The notes under the pieces are model-generated. The model did not search any database and was not told the DNA's origin. It was given only the letters and a program-made list of their open reading frames with translations. From NCBI GenBank assembly GCA_905182995.1, contig CAJJDP010000109.1:1-64000 (forward strand): a stretch of 64,000 nt of DNA, given 5' to 3'. This document shows positions 12,128 through 22,900 of the stretch, one piece after another. The translations under genes and the position numbers were made by a program. The first letter of the stretch is position 1. Each line of letters begins with the position of its first letter. This DNA is from Paramecium octaurelia (Eukaryota > Ciliophora > Oligohymenophorea > Peniculida > Parameciidae).

Positions 12128-13667
12128 ATGTTGAATGATTAAAATGCTTGGTATGAGTTCATAGACCCGATTGCTTGGTTCAATATAGAGAGTTGGCTAG
12201 GATGGATTATATACTTCTGCTGTTTGATCGCTGCAATGATTTTGGGATATTGGTTGTTGACAGTAATTTTGCATCTATTAAAAAGTCATTCATTGTTCCA
12301 GATTATGATATCCACTCAAAATTCACAATCTTTTTATTTTGCTTAACCTTTAGTTTGAGTACTATGGCTTTGGGGATGTTCATTTTTGAGATCTTCAAGA
12401 TTGGACAATCATAAACTCGACCAAAATTATGGTCATTCACTTTATTTAGCGACGTTTTATTATTGCTTTACATATTGCCTTCTTTATCATTGATTTTCAT
12501 ATTCCAAAGGTGGGGCTTTAACAAATACCCTAAACTATGTAAATATTCAATCTATTCAACAAGGCATTGCTGGATTTCTGTCTATAATTCTTATTATTCT
12601 GTATTTAGTGTAGAAGTTCCATCCAACTAATTTAGATTTTAAACTGGCTTCCTAAATAGATTTCATCACCAACATAGGAACATATATGATAGGAATTTTG
12701 TCAGGATTCGGTGCAGTGTATTGTCCTTGGGCATATTTCCAGATGATTAGTTTAGATAGTAAAATCTATATTTAGAATAGTTAACAAGGTGAAATAAGGC
12801 AAGAAGGCGATTGTAAGCAATATCTATTTCATTCTTGCGGAAATCGAAAAGTCAGTGGTGAAATTGGTTTTGATCAATGAGCAATACAGACATAAACTGA
12901 ATGGGGAAGAGAAGCCAACTTTCTTTTGGGCCAGAATAACGAGTTGGTTTAAAAAAACACCTACGGAATCACAGCAAAGAAAAGATTTGAAGGAAGAACT
13001 ACGTTAATTAAAGGCCATTCACAGTTAATTGTATGATCATTTCAAAGATTACATTGATGAGGAAACCAGGTACTATCAATCCAAATCTTTGTATGGCAAA
13101 TTCCTTAAGAGACTGGCATGGATTGTATTGATTTATTGTATTTACAAAATGATAATGAGTACAATCAATGCGATTTGGGGAAGGAAGAAGTCAATAGATC
13201 CAATCAGTAGGATTCTAAAAGTTATCTTGCCATTTTTTGGATTTGAATTGGATCAAATTACTTATGAGACTCTTGCTATGTATGGGACATTCATTTTTAT
13301 GGGTTACTTGATGTTCAGCAATGTTAGATCGTTCTCCTTGAACTTAGTTAACATCTTTAACACTTTTATGGGCATGGCAGTTCTCCAGAAATTACCTTAT
13401 GAAATTATGGTGCTATTTATTGCTGAGGTGTTTGGAGTGTATCTTTTATCAACAGTTATTTTATTGCAAACAAGCTTACCAGATAGCTTCATATCTAATC
13501 TGAAAGAATATTCTTAAGGTATTGAAATATTAAGCCACTATGAAAAAATTGATAAATTATTTTTATTAAGTGGTTTTATAAGTACATTAATAATATATGC
13601 AAATTATCATAGAAGAAAATCGAAATTAGAAAACTTTGAGAAATCAGATTTGAAATTACGGGATTGA
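12128..13667 (+). CDS. GPR89: Golgi pH regulator / GTG-COLD1 family membrane protein
   Basis: This family (GPHR, GTG1/2, COLD1) forms multi-pass anion channels or GPCR-like proteins of the Golgi and ER. Three introns (23, 25 and 22 nt; near 12259-12281, 12539-12563, 12759-12780) give 489 residues, close to the family's usual length. Seen in sequence: several N-terminal membrane segments, the signature 'ILSGFGAVYCPW', a cytosolic helical loop rich in Lys/Glu, and the C-terminal domain with 'IYCIYKMIMSTINAIWG', 'DPISRIL', 'NVRSFSLNL' and 'LLSTVILLQTSLP'. The start ATG 12128 is used because it gives the first membrane segment and only 32 bp separate it from the kinase gene. Confidence 0.92.
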
Positions 13668-13706
13668 ATTTTGTAATATATCTGCTGTATTTTATTCATT
13701 TAATTA

Positions 13707-15339
13707 TCAGTTCTTCAATATAACCATGTTTTCAATAGCCTTCTTCGTTATTGTTTCATCTTTAAACACATCGTGTTGCAAAGCCTTCTCAATTGGATAT
13801 CTCTTCTCCAATTTATTCAGTAGGTCCTTGAAATTTGGAGATAACTGCTATCCTCTAATTATATACATCAATAATTTGTATAGTAAGTAGGAATCTACAG
13901 ATTCATCAAACATCTACCCTGTGGTTGCTTCAGGACAAGCAAACTCCGATAGCTTTTGTCTATTATACAACTTGAATGAATAAGTGGAATAACTGAAGTT
14001 GCAAATGGCCACCTTCTCAATTGAATCTGGTTCTTGTTTATTTGGAATAACACCTATTTAATTTGGATTCAAACAAACTATAATCACACCCATCATATGA
14101 ACGTAATGGAAAATCACCAACAATTATTTGGCTATCAATCTGATTTGGAATTCTAATTAAATCACAAGTATCATACCACTTAATTACTTTATGTTGGACA
14201 GATATTCATCAAGAGTAAATGGGATGTTTTCACAAATTTGATAAATTGTGGTTGTATTTTCAAATTGGATTTCATGACATTTGATTACACCCTTGAAATT
14301 TGACACTGAATCATGAATAATCAAATTTGAAATAGAACTATTGTCTTGTTTAAATTATTGAATAGATAATTTCAATCCCAAAGATTTGTTAACGCATTCA
14401 ATGTGCTATTTGCTATTATTATTTAAAATTTGATATTTCTAAGAATAGGGACAATAAAGTTAATGCAATTCCAATTGAGTATCAAAAAACAGTTAAACCT
14501 CGATCTTCAATTTATCACATTTAATTGCAATTCCAAATTTATTGACGTATTACTGCTTAGGGATTTCCTGTATGATCGAATAAGCTAAAGGGATGATTTC
14601 TTATTTATTATATGATTCAATACCAATGATATCCTGATGTTCTGATCCATAAAGAATAAGCAATTTATTTTCAATCAATTAAAATTTTCTTTTGACAAAG
14701 GCATTTGTGTTGGTTTTCTACCATACAAATTTCTCTTCTAAGTCCAACTGATTGAACCACAAATTTATAAATAGGGATTGCTGAAGATACTAAATCACTT
14801 TTTCACTTATCAACCATTTGTAATATTATTCCTCTGTTTGGGGACAATAATGATCCAAGTAATCCAAGATCAACTTTTGATGATTTATCTTCTCATCATC
14901 AAAATTGGCTTTCTTTATTGGAGATACATTATTATTATTATTGTCTATGCCAGATAGGTCTAATGACTAATTTGCCAAGTCAATTTCTGGCTCTTATTCC
15001 ATTTCGATGTCAGACTCATCAAAACACGAGTATTGTTCATTAAAAACCTCTTCTTTGTTGATCATATTCTTTTTTAAAAAAGCTTCATCAGATTATATTA
15101 TTTAGTAAAACAAGGGCTTAGGCAAATTGCTCAACTTGGTGGATATTTGCATATGTTACTGCTAATTTGAAATTTTATTTGTTTATGGGAAATAATTGGG
15201 CGAATACCTGCTGATCCTAATGCACCTAACCTAAAAAAGAATATGATGATTTCTATATTACTTAAAAACAATAGAAGTTTGCCATCACATTTCTGATAAA
15301 TCCAGTGATTCCTACAAGTTTAATAATTTCATATACCAT
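13707..15339 (-). CDS. Protein-kinase-like protein, probable pseudokinase
   Basis: Start ATG at 15339; a 31-nt intron (GTAATATAG...TTTTTTAG) near 15231-15261 joins a 26-residue first exon to a long second exon, 533 residues in total. The C-terminal part has a kinase C-lobe: 'LSEFACPEATTG' in the APE position, then 'VDSYLLYKLLMYII' and a final helical region. The catalytic motifs are missing. The loop that should hold HRD reads 'FHYVHMMGVIIVCLNPNQI' (no catalytic Asp or metal-binding Asn), and the DFG position reads 'CNFSYS'. The N-terminal half is acidic and not recognised. I infer a pseudokinase acting as a scaffold or regulator. A pure hypothetical protein with chance similarity is possible but less likely. 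Confidence 0.7.
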
Positions 15340-15544
15340 GCGCCCTATTTAGTTATAAATATACCTAAAGATTAAAAATTAAAAACATCTCTTCACTGCT
15401 TTGAACTTAGATGATATTAACCATATCTCATACTTAATTGCAGAACTTTAAATTTGTCATATTCTTTCATTTGATACCTATTTTACGCTTATTCTTATTT
15501 TCCAAATAGACATCCCATAATATTAATAAATAGTTGTTAAATTA

Positions 15545-16078
15545 ATGCTTCGGTCTGCTTTATATGAAATAGCTCATGATTACATAATCATAGGAGAAGA
15601 TAGCTTGTACAATCAAGAAACTGAAAACTATAAGCCAAATCCAACTCCTCTGTCAACTAAATAAGAAAATGTGGTGGATCCCTTCTAAAACTTCTCCAAT
15701 CTACTTCAGGCATAAAAACAAAAGAAATAAACAAGAAGAGCCTTGATTTCCATTGATACCAACTTCAACACCGTCTCTGGCTCTCCTGAAAAAACCTAAA
15801 ATGTTGTTAACTGTAGCTCAAAACATAAATCCACTTATTCATCCCCAAAAAATGTTGTTTTCTATGACAGACAAATTCGGTGGTTGAACTAAGTAAAATA
15901 AACCATCAAAGTCAAGGAAGTCATACAACAACAGAGATAAAGTGTAGAGTGTCCATTTAAACCAAAGAAATGTCCAACTTCCTTGCCTTAAACCACAAAA
16001 AACTAAAATAATAAGCCTACAAAAATGAGGAAAGATTCATATTCAACAATTCATTTATTAAAACAGAAGTTCTACTGA
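15545..16078 (+). CDS. Hypothetical basic protein
   Basis: Uninterrupted frame of 177 residues from ATG 15545 to TGA 16076-16078, with in-frame TAA/TAG used as Gln. The composition is Lys/Gln/Ser/Thr-rich and it looks mostly disordered, with short SP/TP patches ('SGSPEK', 'STYSSPKN'). There is a Cys-containing stretch ('VECPFKPKKCP') but too few ligands for a clear zinc finger. No membrane segment or signal peptide. It is divergent from the pseudokinase gene (start 15339) across about 205 bp. Function unknown. Confidence 0.65.
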
Positions 16079-16389
16079 ATTTTTACTATATATAAATATT
16101 TTTTATTATTATAAATTTTATTTTATCATAGATTAAGAGATTTTTGGATGTTTAAATTCAGAATTAACCATAGATTGATGAAGATACTTAAAAAAGAAAG
16201 GAAAATAATAGAAAAATAAAGTTAAGAATCATCCAAGAGATGATAGGAAGGTAAAGATATGAATTGGTAAACCTTATGATATTTTGATAAAACAAAAGTC
16301 TGATTAAGATATATTCTTTTTAAGCATTATACATATTGTATTGTATCTATAACAATTACATTTTGAAATAGAAAAGATTCATAAACGTT
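16079..16389. other. Convergent 3' intergenic stretch
   Basis: Lies between the ends of two convergent genes. Only a roughly 30-codon Lys-rich frame is visible. Nothing else supported. Confidence 0.5.
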
Positions 16390-17861
16390 TCAAGGTTATT
16401 TTTTCTAAGGAAGTATAACTCGTTATTAATTTTGTAACATAACATTTTTAGTAAGCACTGAAATTTCATCCAAACTCCTTTTTGATTGAGCATCAATAGA
16501 TTATCGAAACTTACATTTTTAAGATTTCTCTTCACTCTTTTTATCTTGTTAATAATCCTCAGATGTATTGAAAGCTAATTATTTTCTAATCAAGATCTTT
16601 TTAATTAGTCTTTCAACCTGAAGATTGTTGTTTTCGATTTCTTCTAGAATGGTTAGACAAACCTTTGCGTTTAGTCTCGACTATGGATTGGATTCCAGCA
16701 TATATGGAAGTAGAATCTATATATATATATAAGTAATGATCATACAAACAATTAATCCATTTTGTTTGAATTGCATTCGGGATGTTGCAATTACTTTTTT
16801 AATTCAAAAACTCCTTGCTTGTTTGATTGGTATATATTCTATTTGCTCTATTTTGTAGTAAATAGATTCTCTCCAGTCAACCTTTGAGTTAGAATGTAAT
16901 CACATACAATTTAAACAGAACACATCCAAGGCTATAGATGTCTGCCTTCTCATCGTAGGGTTTGTCTTTATTGAAGTTGATGATTTCTGGAGCCATATAT
17001 CCAGGTGTTCCTGAAGTGGGAAATATTAACTAATTTCTAACCTTTCTGGCCAAGCCAAAGTCAATGAGTTTCACAGTTTCGGCTTTCATTATATTCAAAG
17101 GGTTGATATCTCTATGCATTATTCCCTTATTGTGAATGTATATAATTGCCTCCAACAATTCCTAAGACTCTATCCAAATCTTACTTTCATGATCTTTATC
17201 GATTCGTTAACCGAGAGTCCATAATTTCTACTCTATAATTCTGTATACAAAGTCTTCCCGTTTATGTATTCCATCACGATATAATAGTTTTGTTGATCCA
17301 CATAGGTTTCCTTCAATTTAACAATGCTAGGATGTTATAATTAGTTCAATAGACTGAGCTCATGTATTAGTTGAGGCTTTGGTTTTAAGAATTATATACT
17401 ATTGCTCCATCATTTTGGGTTATTTTCATCTTGTCTACTTTCTTGATTGCGAAATATTCCTCGCTGTTTTCTGTGGATATACACCGATATACTGATCCAG
17501 TCATTCCACTGCCTATTTCCATATGGAATTAGTAGAAAGTGGACACTGGACTGAAAAATACTTTCCCAGCAAGCATCTCCTTGAGTAGATTCAGCTTTTG
17601 TCCATAGACTTCTTTCAATCTGCCGTTGTATGAAAATTCAAAAGCCACAATCCTCTTATTCTCACATATCCACTTTATCGTAGTTGTTAAATTCGTTTTT
17701 AAATTGTATTTTGGAGTTTTAGTCAGATCCTAGTTTGAAGATCAACTTACATCAGTCATAACCAATTCATCAGCAAATAAATATAATTGGTAGGCTCTGT
17801 CCTTGAAGAAGTGTTTTCGTATCACTTGTACATTAAATAATGCTTTGTCATAAGATTACAT
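16390..17861 (-). CDS. Ser/Thr protein kinase with N-terminal extension (CaMK-like)
   Basis: Five introns (21, 23, 23, 26 and 29 nt) give 449 residues from ATG at 17861 to TGA 16390-16392. The first roughly 110 residues ('[20 protein letters not shown]', '[11 protein letters not shown]') resemble the PH-like leader found before many ciliate kinases. The kinase domain follows: '[12 protein letters not shown]', 'FAIKKVDK', '[11 protein letters not shown]', HRDINPLN at about residue 230, 'LIDFGLARK', '[10 protein letters not shown]' and '[21 protein letters not shown]'. The catalytic Lys, Asp and DFG are all present, so it should be active. The catalytic loop reads HRDINP rather than HRDIKP, a substitution at the usual Lys. 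The tail of about 100 residues is Lys/Gln-rich. An apparent intron in the activation loop is not needed, because the frame runs straight through. Confidence 0.88.
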
Positions 17862-17889
17862 TTTAATTCATAAAAATCAGGATTTCAAT

Positions 17890-18105
17890 ATGATGAATTA
17901 AACTGCTAAAATGATACTCAATATCAGGGAAACGATTGTATTCAAGGATGGACTTTCATATTACCAATGGACTACTACATTAAATTGCCAAAACAAAAGA
18001 AAAACTATTTCAAATCTTATGTCTCAAGTTTAAGTCTTTTAAACAAACAATAATATTATTAAATATATATAAATCAAATAACAAATATAAATTGAATAAT
18101 TTTGA
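17890..18105 (+). CDS. Possible short gene
   Basis: ATG 17890 to TGA 18103-18105, 71 residues, starting 28 bp from the divergent kinase start. The first 45 residues look protein-like ('NIRETIVFKDGLSYYQW') with few TAA/TAG codons. The rest is Ile/Gln-rich and may be chance. No family is recognised. It could equally be untranslated leader or intergenic sequence. Confidence 0.3.
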
Positions 18106-18358
18106 TATCAACACAATGAGACTTAATTTTAATATTGAAAAAGTAGATTGATGCAAATAGTGATAATGTAAATATAATGATATATTGAAAAACAATAACA
18201 TTTTATTATTATTATTATTTTACCAATTAATTAGTTAATTTTTTAAATATGAATATATGGGTAAATGTGTGTAAGTGAGGAATCACTCGATACAAAATGA
18301 TAGTATAAAATAAAATGATGAGAATTTTAATTTGAATTATTTAAAATAATTATATTCT

Positions 18359-20490
18359 ATGGCTTCATAAGTATAAAATAATAAGGATTATAACCATCTA
18401 CTATCGATTTGGAATGATTATTTCAACAAACCTGCTAAAGAAACAATCGATCTACAAGACAATGTTCATAATATGATAATCTTATTTTACAAATTATTCC
18501 AAGAAAATGATTCAATAATTGAATATCAACATACTCCAAATTTGATTGAATGCAAGATTGACATCCAACAATTATTCAAATTGATTGATGACGGTGAACA
18601 ACTTCAAAGTTTATTCATAAATGACCCTCAGGATTGGATTAACTCAATTTCATTGGCGATTTCAAGTTTAAATAATAACAAAAAAGTTATTTGCCGACTT
18701 CATAATATTCCTTTATCAAAAAAATTAGCCTCACAAGATATTGGCAAATATATAGCAATAATGGGAACCATCATTACAACTGGTTCATCGAAATTATTAT
18801 TAGAGAGAGCCTGCTTTGTTTGTATATCATGCGACGAATATGAAAGTAATTAAATAAAATAAAATTAGAATATTATGTTAATTCAGATGGGTCTATTCCA
18901 AAGGTGAATCAATGTAATAAATGTGGGAGTTCAAATACAATGAAGCTAGACAGGAATCGAAGTGATGCTGTATTATACTAGAAAATCAAACTGAATGAAT
19001 TGTAAATAGAAGTGGAATTGAGAGATCTCTATGTCAATTGTTTTATGTCAGGAGATGAGATTATAGTTCATGGGATAGTGAAGACAATCCAAGACGAACA
19101 AAAGAGTTCACTCTACGTAAAATACATACAAGCCTATCATGTCAAACATGAATAAATTAATGAAAGCTTTACAAGACATGAAATCAAGACAGTCAATGAT
19201 TTGGCCAAAAATGGAGAGTTGTTTTATGCTTTAATCAATAATTTCTGTCCAAGTATTTATGGACATGAGATTGTCAAAGCTGGATTACTGTTGTCTCTAG
19301 TAGGAGGTAGTACATGTAACAGAAATGCCTCACATTGTTTATTGGTAGGTGATCCTGGCTAAGGAAAGAGTCAGTTATTGAAATTTGCTCATTTACTTTC
19401 AACTCGTTCGATATACGTTTCAGGGACTGCTGTCTCACAATGCGGTTTAACTTGTTCAGTCAATCATAAGAATGATGATACAATTATAGATGCTGGTGCA
19501 TTAGTATTAGCTGATAATGGAGTGTGTTGTTTGGATGAAATTGATAAAATGTAGAGTCAACATTATGCATTATTGGAAGCAATGGAACAACAAACGATCA
19601 CTTTGGCGAAAAGTGCTGTTATGTGTTAATTCTATGCTAGAACTACTATCATTGCAACTGCCAATCCAGCATAAGGTCATTTTAATAAAACCAAATCACT
19701 AATCGAGAACTTGAAAATATAAAATACCTTGTTATCCAGATTTGATTTGATTTACTTGTTGATAGATGAACCTGATATGGAAAGAGATTAGAAGTTGTCT
19801 GAACACATCATGAATTTTCATAATATGAAAACTTCAAGAATCAAATTCAATAATACTGATGAAGTGAAAACTCCAAATGCTTATAGAACCTTAAATGAAC
19901 GTTTACACTCCAATCAAATTAATTAAGAGTTACCCTATCAATTGATGAAGAAGATTATTGCTCATGTCAAAAATATTAAATCGGTGCTTACATTAGGAGC
20001 TTAAAAGCTTATTGCTTCTTATTACTTGAAAATTAGACAAACTGCATTCGGAATGCCCATTACAAGTAGATAATTAGAATCACTTATTCGGTTGTCTCAA
20101 GCAAAGGCTAAATTATGCTTGAGATAAGAAGTTACTGAGGAAGATGCACAATTTGCAATTGACATTTTTGAAGAAAGCAGATTCGATTGTTTTATCAGTG
20201 GATTGGGCAATCAATCGACTAACAAAAAGGGTTAAGCCAGTTCGATCAACAATTCCAAAAACATTGGCACCTTGTCAAAACCAAAGTAAACTTAAATCTT
20301 TTTGGATGAATTGCATAAGGTTTCATTGTAGAAGGATTCTTATGAATTTTCAATGGAGGAATTAAAGAATACTGCCAGAAAGATTAATCTATAAGTTGGA
20401 GATTTAGGTGATTTCATAAGCAAATTAAATTATGACTGCATGCTCATCATGAGAGGAAACAATGTTTATGAATTAAACTACAAAAGATGA
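18359..20490 (+). CDS. MCM8: MCM8-type minichromosome maintenance helicase
   Basis: MCM8 is an AAA+ helicase that, usually with MCM9, supports homologous recombination and interstrand-crosslink repair rather than origin licensing. One intron (18846-18868, 23 nt) gives 702 residues. The N-terminal OB region has a zinc site ('CFVCISC' ... 'CNKCG'). The AAA+ core has 'YGHEIVKAGLLLSLVGG', Walker A GDPGQGKS at about 323-330 (the Q is a TAA codon), Walker B 'CCLDEIDKM' at about 383-391, sensor 1 'TIIATANPAQGHFNK', and the 'LLSRFDLIY' arginine finger at R453. 'QQTITLAKSAVMC' and 'HFNKTKSLIENLK' fit MCM8 better than MCM2-7. The C-terminus carries a winged-helix-like segment. Confidence 0.92.
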
Positions 20491-20536
20491 TCTGATTGAA
20501 GTATAATATTAATTAATTATATATATATTAATCAAT

Positions 20537-21276
20537 ATGAATTAAGAAATTCAAGTCGAATAAAGAGTTTCATTATATGACATTGTTAAGGAGAAAAGAG
20601 AAGAAAAACAAGTGCCAATTAGTAGAATGGTTTATGCTACATATTTTAGTGAGAGTGCTATACAAAAAATCGATGTTGAATAAGTTTTGACGAAATAAGT
20701 TATATTATCCTTTGATTTTAGATTAAAGAGTTGAGTGACACTCAAGGTTAAATCTCAGGCTTTCTCTTAATCCGAGGTCTCTTTAGTTTACATCTAGTCG
20801 AAACTCAATCACATGTTATGAATCTTTGGATGCGCAATCTGTATACTGAGTATAGAAAGGAAAAGAACATCTATAGCATGATTAATATTGTTACTGTGAA
20901 TGAGGACAACCCTACAAGGTGTTTTGATAGGTGGTATTGCGAAAACTTATTCTAAACTGGCCCATAATTGTCAGACATGGATAAAACAGAAGCTTAATGT
21001 TAAGAGAGAGTTTGGGAATTGTATTAACAAGTATGTAATGCTGGAATTAAACACAGTGCAAGAACCTAAAAAGATAAATAACAAAATAAAATAGCAAACG
21101 ACGTCCCAATCAGTTTAGATGATATAAATATGTTGTTGCACAAAAGATTTATGTCCATTGAGGAATATAATGAACTGTATTTAGGGGATATCAAAATTGA
21201 ATTAGAATAAGAAAAAGTCTATCCTTAAACATTACCCTTAACAAGAGCATTAGAGTATAAAGATTTAGGAGAATGA
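20537..21276 (+). CDS. Small protein with BLUF/TEX47-like domain
   Basis: One intron (23 nt, GTTATATT...TTTAG, after the codons for 'DVEQVLTKQ') gives 238 residues. The region around 'RMVYATYFSESAI', 'QISGFLLIRGLFSLHLVET' and 'WMRNLYTEY' resembles the ferredoxin-like BLUF fold of TEX47-type proteins, where a 'GxLLI...HxxE' strand pair is typical. I cannot see the flavin-binding residues, so photoreception should not be assumed. The C-terminus is acidic and disordered. It follows MCM8 by 46 bp in the same orientation. The family assignment is an inference from a short pattern. Confidence 0.55.
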
Positions 21277-21748
21277 GTAAAATATTTCAAATTATTATTA
21301 ACTATAAATTATGTCCATTTTAATTATAACAAACAATATGTATATTTATTGATATGTTTCTATCCAATTTAGCAGTATTTTATTCTCAAAATTACAATAT
21401 TCTTATTAATAATTTATAATCTATAATAATAAGAATAAAAAATTTATAGTTTTCAACAAACCAACAGAAATTAAACCTCATTTGATTGATTTAAGTAAGG
21501 TACTTCAAATCTACATCATTATATAAAGTAAGACGATTTATTAATAATCTCAAGATAATCGAAGTTGGATAATTTGTCCTTTCAAAGATTTAACAATTAT
21601 TTGGTACAAAAGCAGAATCATGAATTATTAAATGATATTTCTAAAAGAAGTGCAAACTAATTTTACTTAATTGTCTATGTCATTCAATATTTATAAGATT
21701 CTTTTCATAAACAACATTGAATCAACTCCCATATTGCAATAATTCAAT

Positions 21749-22225
21749 TCATTAATTGATTGATTTGTTGAGGATTAATATATAAAATTTAAATTATTCT
21801 ATTAATGAATATAGAATCACTTTCTCATCTTTTTCAGTTAAATCTAGACTTTTAGGTGACCTTATATTTGGTAACAACCTAATTCTATCCATTATATGGG
21901 TTTGAATATTAGGTTTAAGAGACCTTAAAAGTATTCTAAATTCTTTAAGAGTCTTAATCGCTTTGATCTTATCTGAAACACATTTATTATTTATCTTTAA
22001 TGGATACTTTAACTTTATTTTGGCTTTATTTCATTTTTACTGATTGGCTTGTCCCCTAAGATATCTAATATATGATTACATGATTTTAGTAAAGTGCCAT
22101 TTATTAATTTGTTCCATTATCATCATTATACATTTGTATGTTGGATTGGTTCTATTGTTTTTATTATAAATACTTACATAATCATTATCTGAACATTCAA
22201 ACTAATCAGAACAATAAAGAGCCAT
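21749..22225 (-). CDS. Small hypothetical protein with three micro-introns
   Basis: ATG at 22225, TGA at 21749-21751. Three introns (26, 24 and 28 nt) are needed to link a short acidic N-terminus ('MALYCSDQFECSDNDY') to a strongly coding C-terminal exon of about 90 residues ('KIKAIKTLKEFRILLRSLK', 'IMDRIRLLPNIRSPKSLDL'), giving 132 residues in total. That exon has almost no TAA/TAG codons, unlike intergenic sequence here. The helical, basic C-terminal region may bind a partner, but no family is recognised. The middle exon is only five codons, which makes that part of the model the weakest. Confidence 0.5.
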
Positions 22226-22900
22226 ATATATCAATCTTAGGTATTTATTTTTTAATGAAAAATGCCTCGAAAATCGTAATTATTTAAAGAGAAAAATATT
22301 CTATTGTGTTTGAAAAATTTATATTATCATAAATTAAAAATCTTACTTTTTATAATGAAAAGCTCATATAACCAGAAATATTCTGTTTCCCAAAAATTAT
22401 ATTCTTTTTGATGAATGCTCGCAAAAAATTCAATGATAAGCATTGGCTTTCTGCTCTAAGGATAACAGTGGCAAATATTGATATTCAATAAATTAGCTAG
22501 TTCCTAATCTTATGATTCTATAAAAATGATAATTTCTTTCGTACTTTAGTGAAAACCTTGAGATTAATCTTTGGATTAATTAGATAAATTATTTCAAACT
22601 TATATTGAATCCATTAAACCTTCATTATTATTATTAGAATGAGATTCTGAATATTGAAAAGTAATAATTTATTTCTCTCTGAACTATCTTATTATTCAAA
22701 GTTGCATAAGAAAAATATTAAGTCTACTAATTATACAGGACCTTCTACAGTAGTCTAGATCCTAGATTTCCAATAAAAATTGATTCAATTGTATTTTAGG
22801 GATAAATTTGAAATTCTATCATTCTATATATTTTTGCAATTCTATTAATCAAATTTGATAATTAAAAAGAACAATAAAATATGAATAAATAAATTAAGAT
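22226..22900. other. AT-rich intergenic stretch
   Basis: Between the divergent small gene (start 22225) and the first TLD gene (start 22901). A frame of about 45 codons from the ATG near 22417 is the longest seen and is not convincing. Nothing else supported. Confidence 0.45.

Noticed and set aside
15088-15339. Separate 83-residue gene upstream of the first pseudokinase
   Set aside because: The frame is better explained as the first exon of the pseudokinase plus a 31-nt intron read through; splicing makes the total divisible by three and continuous.
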